Source of the DNA: Pseudomonadota bacterium
GTDB taxonomy: Bacteria; Pseudomonadota; Alphaproteobacteria; UBA8366; GCA-2717185
Assembly (NCBI GenBank): GCA_027619655.1
Contig: JAQCHR010000219.1
Span: 1-6,608, forward strand
Direction: 5' to 3'
DNA: 6,608 nucleotides
Both the position numbers and the translations under genes were made by a program. The notes under the pieces are model-generated. The model saw nothing but the letters and a program-made list of their open reading frames with translations. It made no database searches and was not told the DNA's origin. This document shows positions 1 through 6,101 of the stretch, piece by piece. Each line of letters opens with the position of its first letter. Within the stretch, counting starts at the first letter, position 1.

Positions 1-66
1 AGGTTCGGGCGTGTCGGTTAGGGCAAGACATCCCGGCGCATTCGGGTCGACCAGTACGGCGCGCAT
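1..66 (-). CDS. N-terminus of a probable zinc-type alcohol dehydrogenase / quinone oxidoreductase (partial)
   Basis: Only the first 22 codons are present; the frame runs off the left edge of the window. The peptide begins MRAVLVDPNAPGCLALTD and continues TPEP. This resembles the first beta strands of medium-chain (MDR) zinc alcohol dehydrogenases and NADPH:quinone reductases, which typically open with MRAVxVxxxG...LxLxExPxP. The ATG (66-64, read on the minus strand) is preceded by a purine-rich GAGGAAAGG about eight bases upstream, a good ribosome binding site that supports this start. No catalytic or cofactor residues fall inside the fragment, so the subfamily and substrate cannot be given. 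The gene is divergent from the 2-hydroxyacid dehydrogenase at 185, and the two oxidoreductases may share control from the spacer between them. The family call rests on a short peptide and is moderate only. Confidence 0.55.
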   Translation of the reverse strand, partial: MRAVLVDPNAPGCLALTDTPEP

Positions 67-107
67 GGGATATTCCTTTCCTCACTTCGGAAAATGACCA
101 ATCTCTA

Positions 108-140
108 TTAACTTATCTTTCCCCGACCCGCACAAGTTAA
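108..140. promoter_or_regulatory. Inverted repeat TTAACTT-N19-AAGTTAA in the divergent spacer
   Basis: The 118-bp spacer between the two divergent oxidoreductase genes (67-184) contains a perfect 7-bp inverted repeat, TTAACTT at 108-114 and AAGTTAA at 134-140, separated by 19 bases. The half-site centres are 26 bp apart, which is not a whole number of helical turns from the classic 21-bp spacing. The arms are AT-rich in an otherwise GC-rich spacer. A divergent promoter region is a plausible place for an operator serving both genes, but no regulator gene is visible in the window and I do not recognise the site. A chance repeat, or promoter -10 elements facing each way (TTAATA on the minus strand), are alternatives. 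Confidence 0.3.
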
Positions 141-184
141 AGCGGTGAACCGGCGGAGACGTCGATCGACGAAAGGCGCAGGAC

Positions 185-1159
185 ATGAAAGTTACGGTAC
201 TGGACGATTATCACGACACAGTGCGCACCCTCGACTGCTTTACCCGGCTGGAGGGACATGACGTGACAATCTGGAACGACCATGTGCAGGACGTAGAGCC
301 CCTCGCCGAACGCCTGTCGGATACCGAAGCGCTGGTGCTGATCCGGGAGCGCACCAAGATCCGCACGCCCCTGCTGGAGCGCCTGCCCAAGCTGCGGCTG
401 ATCAGCCAGCGCAGCGTGTTTCCCCATATCGATATCGACACCTGTACGGCGCGCGGCGTGGTCGTGTGTTCCAACATGCATGCCGGGACGCCCTCCTACG
501 CCACGGCGGAGTTGACCTGGGGGCTGGTCCTGGCGGCGATGCGGCAGATACCGCAGCAAATGGCGTCGCTGCGCGCGGGAAACTGGCAGATCGGCGTCGG
601 CCATTCGGTGCGGCACAAGACCCTGGGCATCTATGGTTATGGCCGCATCGGCAAGGCCGTGGCGGAATACGGCAGGGTGTTCGGCATGAAGGTTCTGGTC
701 TGGGCGCGCGAGGAAGCCCGGGCCCGGGCCGCGGCCGATGGTTTTGCGGTGGCGTCCGGCAAGGACGCATTCTTTGAGGCATGCGATGTCCTCTCGCTGC
801 ACATGCGTCTGGTCGATCCGACTCGCGGCATCGTCGCCGCGCAGGATCTTGCCCGCATGAAGCCGACGGCCCTGATCGTCAATACCAGCCGGGCAGGCCT
901 CATTGCGCCGGGCGCCCTGGTCGATGCGCTGCGCGCCGGACGACCGGGCATGGCCGCCGTCGATGTGTTCGAGGAAGAACCGGTCCGCAATAGCGACCAT
1001 CCGCTCTTTGCCATGCCGAGTGTCGTGTGCACGCCGCATATCGGCTATGTGTCACATGAGGAATACGAATTGCAGTTCGCGGATATTTTCGATCAGATCC
1101 TGGCGTTCGACAGCGGTGCGCCGATCAATGTCGTCAACCCGGACGTCCTTGGCAGGTAG
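185..1159 (+). CDS. D-isomer-specific 2-hydroxyacid dehydrogenase family protein (PGDH-like)
   Basis: This 324-residue cytoplasmic oxidoreductase belongs to the D-2-hydroxyacid dehydrogenase family, which interconverts 2-oxoacids and D-2-hydroxyacids with NAD(P)(H). The catalytic domain is split around a Rossmann domain at about residues 100-285. The dinucleotide motif GYGRIG is at 151-156. The expected catalytic triad is present with spacing matching E. coli SerA: Arg236 in NTSRAGLI, Glu265 in DVFEEEP and His285 in TPHIG. There is no C-terminal ACT domain, so feedback regulation by serine is not expected and a role as the main SerA is unlikely. After the second beta strand the sequence reads VWAREE: the acidic residue that usually binds the NAD ribose is Ala174, followed by Arg175, which hints at NADPH preference. 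The ATG has GAAAGG (171-176) and AGGA (180-183) upstream. The gene ends 18 bp from the convergent pagL-like gene. The substrate is unknown. Confidence 0.9.
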   Translation: MKVTVLDDYHDTVRTLDCFTRLEGHDVTIWNDHVQDVEPLAERLSDTEALVLIRERTKIRTPLLERLPKLRLISQRSVFPHIDIDTCTARGVVVCSNMHAGTPSYATAELTWGLVLAAMRQIPQQMASLRAGNWQIGVGHSVRHKTLGIYGYGRIGKAVAEYGRVFGMKVLVWAREEARARAAADGFAVASGKDAFFEACDVLSLHMRLVDPTRGIVAAQDLARMKPTALIVNTSRAGLIAPGALVDALRAGRPGMAAVDVFEEEPVRNSDHPLFAMPSVVCTPHIGYVSHEEYELQFADIFDQILAFDSGAPINVVNPDVLGR

Positions 1160-1177
1160 CGTCAGGTCGCGTAACGG

Positions 1178-1690
1178 TCAATCCGCGAACACGGTGCTCA
1201 GCGGCAGGGACAGGGTGAGGGTCAGGGTCTCGGTGCCGGGGTTCTTGTCTGAAATCCCCGCATTCGAGATATGGTGGAATGCAACGCCGACCCGCGCCCG
1301 GTTATCGAACCGGTAGGCGAGTTCCACGCCGGACCGGAATTCGATCGTCGAGCCCAGGTCCTTGCCGTCACCATCCGAATAGAGGCCCACGGCAACATTC
1401 GGCGTAAACACAATCCTGTTGCCAAAATAGATATCCAGCAGGAATCCGCCATACCCGTAATACGCCGCATCAGTGGTCGCCATGAGGCCCACGAAGGGCT
1501 TCACATACCATTCGTCCCAGTCTGACCGGAATTCCAGATTGAACTGTCCCGCGGTCTCATTGTCGTTCACGTCATACCCGCCGGCATGGAATGTAATAAA
1601 GGCCGGGTCGTCACCCGCGGACGCGCCGCCGCCCCATCCCAGCAACAGCACTACCCCCAGTGCTGCGGCAAATCCCCTGATTCCTGCCAT
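1178..1690 (-). CDS. pagL: PagL-type lipid A 3-O-deacylase / acyloxyacyl hydrolase family outer-membrane protein
   Basis: The predicted 170-residue precursor carries a signal peptide at residues 1-25 (hydrophobic core AAALGVVLLLGW, cleavage after ASA), leaving a mature protein of about 145 residues, close to the usual PagL barrel. The remainder is alternating polar and hydrophobic strands rich in Gly, Tyr and Phe, as in an eight-stranded beta barrel. The motif FHHISNAG followed by NPGTE supplies the PagL triad His140, Ser142 and Glu154. The His-x-Ser spacing and the 12-residue Ser-to-Glu gap equal those of Pseudomonas PagL. Known PagL enzymes remove the 3-position acyl chain of lipid A in the outer membrane, altering endotoxicity and barrier properties. 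I chose the ATG at 1690 because it begins a clean signal peptide and follows GGGGTGAAG. An in-frame ATG at 1750 would add 20 residues that do not look like part of a signal peptide. The C-terminus is STVFAD, not a terminal aromatic. Co-transcription with the upstream prolyl iminopeptidase gene is possible (78-bp gap). Confidence 0.82.
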   Translation of the reverse strand: MAGIRGFAAALGVVLLLGWGGGASAGDDPAFITFHAGGYDVNDNETAGQFNLEFRSDWDEWYVKPFVGLMATTDAAYYGYGGFLLDIYFGNRIVFTPNVAVGLYSDGDGKDLGSTIEFRSGVELAYRFDNRARVGVAFHHISNAGISDKNPGTETLTLTLSLPLSTVFAD

Positions 1691-1768
1691 CTTCACCCCG
1701 GTCCCCGAAATTACGCCGCCGACTATTACGGAGGTAGTGCACGGTTGCAAGAATGAATTTCATGCCGG

Positions 1769-2725
1769 TCAGCCCGCAACCCGGTGCTTGAACCGCTCCG
1801 TGGCCTGAACGAGCGCCGTTCGGATACCTGGTTCCATCGCCGAATGACCGGCATCGGGAACGACGACATAGGTGGCGTCCGGCCATGCCGCCGCAAGCAA
1901 GGCGGCCGATGCGATCGGGCAAACCATATCGTAACGTCCCTGCACGATGACGCCGGGCACCCCCTTGAGCCTGTGCGCATTTTCCAGAAGCGCCCGTTCT
2001 TCCAGAAAGCAGTCATTGACAAAATAATGCGCTTCGATCCGCGCCAGGCCCAGCGCCTTGGTCAGGTCGCCGATCGGCGCCGACGCTTCCGGGTTCGGCA
2101 GCAGGGTGGAACACGCGCTTTCATACCGGCTCCATGCGGCGCCCGCCGGCAGGTGGATATCCGGATCCGGCGCCGTCAGCCGGCGATAATAATTTCCCAG
2201 CAGGTCGGCGCGTTCTGCATCGGGCAGGAATTCGGCAAAGGCGTTCCAGGCTTCCGGGAAAATCCGGCCCATCCCTTCCAGAAACCAGGTGATCTCGTCT
2301 CGGCGGCACAGGAAGATTCCCCGCAAGATGAGGCCGAGGCTGCGTTCGGGATGTTTTTCCGCATAGGCCAGCGCCAGGCTCGACCCCCAGGATCCACCGA
2401 AGATCAGCCATTTGTCGATTCCCCGGAAACGGCGCAGCACTTCCACGTCGTCGACCAGATTGGGCGTCGTATTCTCTGTCAAATCCCCGGCCGGGCGCGA
2501 CCGGCCCGCGCCGCGCTGATCGAAAATGACGATCCGGTAGTGCTGTGGGTCGAAAAACCGCCGGTGGGCCGGCATCGCTCCCGCACCCGGACCGCCATGG
2601 AGAAAAAGCACCGGAACGCCGGCCGGATTGCCCGATTCCTCCCAGTAGAGCTCATGGGGTGCATCGACTGCGAGATAACCCTGCGCATAGGGCTCTATCT
2701 CCGGAAAGAGGTCCTTCCGGTTCAT
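1769..2725 (-). CDS. pip: Prolyl iminopeptidase (proline aminopeptidase, S33 alpha/beta hydrolase)
   Basis: This 318-residue cytoplasmic serine peptidase releases N-terminal proline from small peptides (EC 3.4.11.5). The alpha/beta-hydrolase landmarks occur in order: the oxyanion segment HGGPGAG at 43-49, DQRGAGRS at 69-76, the nucleophile elbow GGSWGS with Ser112, the family segment ARIEAHYFVND at 228-238, the acid Asp266 in GRYDMVCP, and His294 in DAGHSA. The GGSWG elbow, HGGPG and the AxIExHYFxN segment together separate Pip from generic epoxide hydrolases or haloalkane dehalogenases. Length is typical of the family. The frame is open well upstream, to 3130, but the ATG at 2725 is the right start: the protein MNRKDLFPEIEPY matches the usual Pip N-terminus, and GGGAG lies about nine bases ahead. 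The upstream extension would overlap the divergent gene at 2813. The gene is divergent from that gene across an 87-bp spacer. Confidence 0.93.
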   Translation of the reverse strand: MNRKDLFPEIEPYAQGYLAVDAPHELYWEESGNPAGVPVLFLHGGPGAGAMPAHRRFFDPQHYRIVIFDQRGAGRSRPAGDLTENTTPNLVDDVEVLRRFRGIDKWLIFGGSWGSSLALAYAEKHPERSLGLILRGIFLCRRDEITWFLEGMGRIFPEAWNAFAEFLPDAERADLLGNYYRRLTAPDPDIHLPAGAAWSRYESACSTLLPNPEASAPIGDLTKALGLARIEAHYFVNDCFLEERALLENAHRLKGVPGVIVQGRYDMVCPIASAALLAAAWPDATYVVVPDAGHSAMEPGIRTALVQATERFKHRVAG

Positions 2726-2812
2726 GACGCAATTCTCCCGCCGGTATGGCAATTGTTCTAAGCTGACGCCGGAGATAGTCCAAATTAACCCCGCGCGCCA
2801 CGGAAAATCGAC
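2726..2812. promoter_or_regulatory. Divergent intergenic region between pip and the SNase-fold gene
   Basis: These 87 bp must hold the start signals for pip (minus) and probably for the SNase-fold gene and its M48 neighbour (plus). On the minus strand TTGGAC, 17 bases, then TAGAAC is a poor-to-fair sigma-70-like match. I see no convincing plus-strand promoter and no strong inverted repeat. The pair CAATT (2730-2734) and CAATTG (2750-2755) is too short to mean much. Confidence 0.25.
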
Positions 2813-3580
2813 ATGTTCCGCTTCACAGCTGCTCTGTACGTACTGCTCGTGCTGCCAATGTCGGCCCCCGCCGCGCTGGCGCCGGATGGCGCCGGCAGGG
2901 TTGTCGAAATTGTCGATGGCGATACCCTGGTTCTGGAAGACGGGCGCGAAGTGCGACTGGTCGGCATTCAGGCGCCCAAACTGCCGCTCGGCCGGCCGAA
3001 CTTCAAGGCCTGGCCGCTCGCCGATGATGCCAAAGCCGCGCTGGAGGAACTGGCGCAGGACAAGGTCGTATCGCTGTCCTATGGCGGCCGCCGCGTTGAC
3101 CGTTACAAACGGCAACTGGCGCATCTGCACGATTCAGATGGCGTCTGGATTCAGGCCGAACTGCTGCGTCTTGGCATGGCGCGGGTATACAGCTTTGCCG
3201 ATAATCGGGCAGTCGTCAGCGAGTTGCTGGCCTTCGAACAGGAAGCGCGCAGGGCCCGGCGCGGCATCTGGCGACACCCTTTCTATTACGTGCGCGACGC
3301 CATGGACCTCGCCGGCGCCACAGGCGGTTTTCATATTGTCGAGGGGACGGTCAAGGCGGTGGCAACTGTCCGGCAATGGACATATCTTAATTTCGGCGAC
3401 GACTGGCGCAGCGACTTCACGGTTTCGATCGGCGCGAAGGTGCGGCGACTGTTCCCGGATACGGTATTGAACCCGGCAAATCTTGAAGGGCGGCGCATCC
3501 GGGTTCGTGGCTGGGTGCAATCCCGAAACGGTCCTATGATCGAAGCGACCCATCCGGAACAGATTGAATTTATCGATTGA
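2813..3580 (+). CDS. Exported staphylococcal-nuclease-fold (thermonuclease family) protein with degenerate active site
   Basis: This 255-residue protein has a signal peptide at about 1-23 (core AALYVLLVLPM, cleavage near AALA), so it is probably exported. Residues 28-155 follow the SNase (TNase) fold: VVEIVDGDTLVL at 30-41, REVRLVGIQAPK at 45-56, DRYKRQLAHLH at 96-106, LLRLGMARVY at 117-126 and a final helix ending GIW at 151-153. Against Staphylococcus nuclease, Asp21 (Asp37), Arg35 (Arg48) and Arg87 (Arg100) are kept. Ca2+ ligand Asp40 aligns with Gln53, Thr41 with Ala54 and the general base Glu43 with Lys56. Classical Ca2+-dependent nuclease activity is therefore doubtful. Residues about 173-255 add a second beta-rich domain (TYLNFGDDW...RIRVRGWVQ) resembling an OB fold. 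The start is supported by the signal peptide; the ribosome site (GGAA, 2802-2805) is weak. The M48 lipoprotein gene begins 66 bp downstream on the same strand, so co-transcription is likely. Confidence 0.8.
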   Translation: MFRFTAALYVLLVLPMSAPAALAPDGAGRVVEIVDGDTLVLEDGREVRLVGIQAPKLPLGRPNFKAWPLADDAKAALEELAQDKVVSLSYGGRRVDRYKRQLAHLHDSDGVWIQAELLRLGMARVYSFADNRAVVSELLAFEQEARRARRGIWRHPFYYVRDAMDLAGATGGFHIVEGTVKAVATVRQWTYLNFGDDWRSDFTVSIGAKVRRLFPDTVLNPANLEGRRIRVRGWVQSRNGPMIEATHPEQIEFID

Positions 3581-3646
3581 GATGGGAACAGGGATGGCCA
3601 ATATCCCGTTTAGACGTTAGCGGGCAGACAATGGAGACATGACGGT

Positions 3647-5116
3647 ATGACACTTTCCCGGCGCCATTTTTGCGGTCTGGCAGCCTGTACCGGGCTGACG
3701 CTGGGGCTTGGCGGCTGCGCCGTCAATCCGGCGACCGGCAAGCAGGACTTCCTGCTTACGGGCGCCGAAGATGAAAAACAGCTGGGCATGCAGGAGCATC
3801 CCAAGATTTTGCAGCAATTCGGCGGCGTCTATGACGATCCGGCCGCCGGCGGCTATGTCGCCACGATTGGCGGGCGACTTGCCGCCGCGTCGGAAACGCC
3901 AAATCTGGGATTCACCTTTACCCTGCTCAACAGCCCGATCGTCAATGCTTTCGCGCTGCCGGGCGGATTCGTTTACATCTCGCGGGGACTCATGGCCCTG
4001 GCGGAGGACGAAGCCGAACTGGCCGGCGTGCTGGGCCATGAAATCGGTCATGTCGTCGCGCGCCATTCCGCACAACGCCGCAGCCGGGCCATGCTCGCAC
4101 AACTGGGCGCCGGGCTGCTCGGCGCCGTCGTTGGCGGCGAAGCCTCGCAGCTTGCCGGCGGCGTTGCCGGGCTTTACCTGCAAAGCTACTCCCGCGACCA
4201 GGAACTGGAAGCGGACATGCTTGGCATCCGGTATCTGGGACGGGCCGGCTATGACGCCAACGCCATGACCAGTTTCCTGGAGAAAATGCGGGCAAATAGC
4301 CAGCTCGAAGCCCTGGTCGCCGGACGGTCGCCCACGGATATCGACGCGTATGACATCACCGCGACGCATCCCCGGACCATCGCTCGCGTCCAGCAGGCAG
4401 CCGCCCTCGCCGCCAACGGGGCGCGCGTATCGCAGGTCCGGCAGCGCGACACCTACCTCGATACGATCAACGGGATGATTTTCGGCGACGGGCCCGATCA
4501 GGGGTATGTCCGCGGCCAGCGTTTCGTTCATCCTGAATTGCGGTTCGAATTCACCGTGCCCGACGGGGTTATCCTGCGCAACACGCCTGAACAGGTCGTG
4601 GCCAGTTCAGCGGCGGACCAGGCGCAGATCGTGTTCGACAACGCACCTAAACCGTTTCAGGGCAACATGAGCACCTATATCGCCCGGGACTGGGCATCCG
4701 GCATTCGCCTCAATGGGCTGGAAGCCATCACTATCAACGGGTTCGAAGCCGCGACCGCAACCGTGAGCGGCAAGATCGGCAATGCCGCCGCCGAACTGCG
4801 CCTGCTGGCGATCCGGTTCGATTCGCGCCGGATTTTCCGCTTCATGTTCCTGGCGCCGACAGCCGTGATGCGGCGCTTGACCGTGCCCCTGCAGCGGACG
4901 ACCTTCAGTTTCCGGCGCATAACACCGGTTCAGGCGGCGGCGCTGAAACCCAAACGGCTGCAGGTGGTTCAGGCGGATGCCGGCGCCTCTGCCAGGACTT
5001 ACGCGGCACGGATGGCGTTTGACAAATATCCGCGAGAACGGTTTCTGGTCCTGAACGGTCTGGAGGAGAACGGGTCGCTCAACGGTCGCAACCGCGTAAA
5101 GCTGGTCGTCGAATAG
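3647..5116 (+). CDS. M48-family zinc metalloprotease, probable Tat-exported lipoprotein with LysM-like C-terminus
   Basis: This 489-residue protein is a predicted envelope-anchored metalloprotease related to the BepA/LoiP group, which degrade or help assemble envelope proteins. The N-terminus has a twin-arginine motif SRRHF (4-8), a hydrophobic stretch and the lipobox LGGC with Cys24 as the lipidated residue. There is no Asp at +2, favouring the outer membrane. The protease core follows: HEIGH at 131-135 (zinc His131 and His135, catalytic Glu132), third ligand Glu186 in ELEAD with conserved Asp190, and THPRT at 240-244, a typical M48 motif. Unlike BepA the C-terminal half has no visible TPR repeats. 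Residues about 292-430 are a beta-rich domain I cannot name, and 437-489 (RLQVVQ... RFLVLNGL... NRVKLV) look like a weakly conserved LysM-type module. GGAG (3633-3636) lies ten bases before the ATG. It lies downstream of the SNase-fold gene and converges on rpoH2. The substrate is unknown. Confidence 0.9.
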   Translation: MTLSRRHFCGLAACTGLTLGLGGCAVNPATGKQDFLLTGAEDEKQLGMQEHPKILQQFGGVYDDPAAGGYVATIGGRLAAASETPNLGFTFTLLNSPIVNAFALPGGFVYISRGLMALAEDEAELAGVLGHEIGHVVARHSAQRRSRAMLAQLGAGLLGAVVGGEASQLAGGVAGLYLQSYSRDQELEADMLGIRYLGRAGYDANAMTSFLEKMRANSQLEALVAGRSPTDIDAYDITATHPRTIARVQQAAALAANGARVSQVRQRDTYLDTINGMIFGDGPDQGYVRGQRFVHPELRFEFTVPDGVILRNTPEQVVASSAADQAQIVFDNAPKPFQGNMSTYIARDWASGIRLNGLEAITINGFEAATATVSGKIGNAAAELRLLAIRFDSRRIFRFMFLAPTAVMRRLTVPLQRTTFSFRRITPVQAAALKPKRLQVVQADAGASARTYAARMAFDKYPRERFLVLNGLEENGSLNGRNRVKLVVE

Positions 5117-5133
5117 CCGCAAAAAGCCCGGCG

Positions 5134-5161
5134 CGCAAAATCCACCCGTACGGGGATTGCG
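5134..5161. terminator. Possible shared hairpin between convergent M48 and rpoH2 genes
   Basis: The 45-bp spacer between the two convergent stop codons can fold as CGC-aa-AATC-ca-CCC, loop GTAC, GGG-GATT-GCG, a bulged stem of about ten pairs centred on the perfect palindrome CCCGTACGGG (5145-5154). Reading toward lower coordinates (the rpoH2 transcript), a run of five T follows at 5125-5121, about eight bases beyond the stem. There is no T run on the plus side. A bidirectional stop region is plausible, best supported for rpoH2; the bulges and the displaced T run keep confidence low. Confidence 0.4.
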
Positions 5162-6046
5162 TTATGCGTCGATCAGCAGGTCCGCAGGGCGTTCGACGTT
5201 CCCGCTGATGCTGTCCCGCATTTTTGACAGGGCGCGGTGTTCAAGCTGCCGGACGCGTTCCTTGCTGACGCCCAGCTCCCGCCCCAGTTCCTCCAGCGTG
5301 GCGCCATCCTCACGCAGGCGGCGCTTGCGGATGATTTTCTGTTCGCGCGGCGAAAGAGCCTTCAACGCCTCGTTCAGCCAGTGGATGCTCACGTCGCGAT
5401 CCCACTGGTCCGTCACGATATCTTCAGGCGTCGGGCGCGGATCGGCGAGAAAATCCTGCCAGCTGTCTTCGGAACCGTCGGCGACGACGGCGTTCAGGGA
5501 ATGATCGCCGCCGCTCAGGCGATTTTCCATGGATTCGACTTCGGCATATTTTACGCGCAGTTCCGTTGCGATTTTTTCACGCCCCGCATCGGTCAGGCGG
5601 TCCGATGGCGAATCGCCGATCCGGGCCCGCAGGCGCCTGAAATTGAAGAACAGTGTTTTCTGCGCCGCCGTCGTCCCCGTGCGTACGATCGACCAGTTGC
5701 GCAGGATGTAATCCTGGATGGCGGAGCGAATCCACCAGGAGGCATATGTGGAGAAACGCACTTCGCGTTCGGGATCGAATTTCGCCGCAGCCTGCATCAG
5801 GCCGATATTACCTTCCTGGACGAGGTCACCGATCAGCAGACCATAATTGCGGTAGCGCGATGCCGTACTGACGACGAGCCGCGCATAGGCCTGCACCAGC
5901 TTATGCAGCGCATCTTCGTCTTTCGCGTTACGCCAGCGTTTGGCGAGTTCAAACTCGACGTCGCGTTCCAGAAGGGGCTCCCGCATCGATGCCCGGACAT
6001 ATCTCAGATTTGCCCGTTGGGTCTGCGGATCATCGATATAAGCCAT
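5162..6046 (-). CDS. rpoH2: RNA polymerase sigma factor RpoH, RpoH2 (RpoHII)-like
   Basis: This 294-residue sigma-70-family factor directs RNA polymerase to heat-shock or oxidative-stress promoters. Region 2 runs from about 45 to 122, with DLVQEGNIGLMQAAAKFDP (74-92) and RFSTYASWWIRSAIQDYILR (97-116) as regions 2.2-2.4. The RpoH box QKTLFFNFRR is at 129-138 and identifies the group. Region 4 contains the helix-turn-helix LEELGRELGVSKERVRQLEH (251-270). The wording FSTYA, VRTGTT and the segment MENRLSGGDHSLNAV (173-187) match the alphaproteobacterial RpoH2 type, which in Rhodobacter answers singlet-oxygen stress, better than RpoH1. That subtype call is from memory of the family. The start is firm: AAAGGAG (6057-6051) precedes the ATG by four bases. 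The gene lies downstream of a phosphoesterase gene but is separated by about 230 bp with its own ECF-like promoter sequences, suggesting independent control. Confidence 0.95.
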   Translation of the reverse strand: MAYIDDPQTQRANLRYVRASMREPLLERDVEFELAKRWRNAKDEDALHKLVQAYARLVVSTASRYRNYGLLIGDLVQEGNIGLMQAAAKFDPEREVRFSTYASWWIRSAIQDYILRNWSIVRTGTTAAQKTLFFNFRRLRARIGDSPSDRLTDAGREKIATELRVKYAEVESMENRLSGGDHSLNAVVADGSEDSWQDFLADPRPTPEDIVTDQWDRDVSIHWLNEALKALSPREQKIIRKRRLREDGATLEELGRELGVSKERVRQLEHRALSKMRDSISGNVERPADLLIDA

Positions 6047-6065
6047 GCATCTCCTTTCTCGCTAC

Positions 6066-6090
6066 AACCAGCGATATGCAACATGGTTCC
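6066..6090 (-). promoter_or_regulatory. ECF/EcfG-like promoter, rpoH2-proximal (GGAAC-N16-GGTT)
   Basis: On the minus strand GGAAC (6090-6086) is followed by 16 bases and GGTT (6069-6066). The consensus reported for the alphaproteobacterial general-stress sigma EcfG is GGAAC-N16/17-CGTT, so eight of nine defined positions match. A transcript would start near 6058, giving a leader of only about 12 bases that still contains the AAAGGAG ribosome site. The very short leader is the main reason for caution. Confidence 0.5.
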
Positions 6091-6100
6091 CTATTAATAG
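6091..6100. repeat. Perfect 10-bp palindrome CTATTAATAG
   Basis: CTATTAATAG reads the same on both strands and directly abuts the GGAAC element of the proximal promoter. It lies where transcription from the distal promoter would be expected to begin. It could be a small operator. An AT-rich 10-bp palindrome can also arise by chance. Confidence 0.3.
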
Positions 6101-6101
6101 A

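Noticed and set aside
137..1039. 300-codon open frame on the minus strand
   Set aside because: It lies antisense to the 2-hydroxyacid dehydrogenase, is rich in Arg, His and Gln as expected of a shadow frame in GC-rich DNA, and shows no family motif.
1160..1177. Terminator between the convergent dehydrogenase and PagL-like genes
   Set aside because: Only 18 bp separate the stop codons, and no hairpin or T run is visible there.
1691..1750. Longer start for the PagL-like gene at 1750
   Set aside because: The extra 20 residues precede a complete signal peptide and do not resemble one; the ATG at 1690 has its own GGGGTG upstream.
1784..2761. 325-codon plus-strand open frame
   Set aside because: It is fully antisense to the confident prolyl iminopeptidase gene and has shadow-frame composition.
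2726..3130. N-terminal extension of the prolyl iminopeptidase frame
   Set aside because: The frame is open but would overlap the divergent SNase-fold gene. The family N-terminus and a good ribosome site both begin at 2725.
3617..4531. 304-codon minus-strand open frame
   Set aside because: Antisense to the M48 protease, which has intact HEIGH, ELEAD and lipobox motifs; the antisense frame has none.
5237..6097. 286-codon plus-strand open frame
   Set aside because: Antisense to rpoH2, whose sigma regions and ribosome site are unmistakable.
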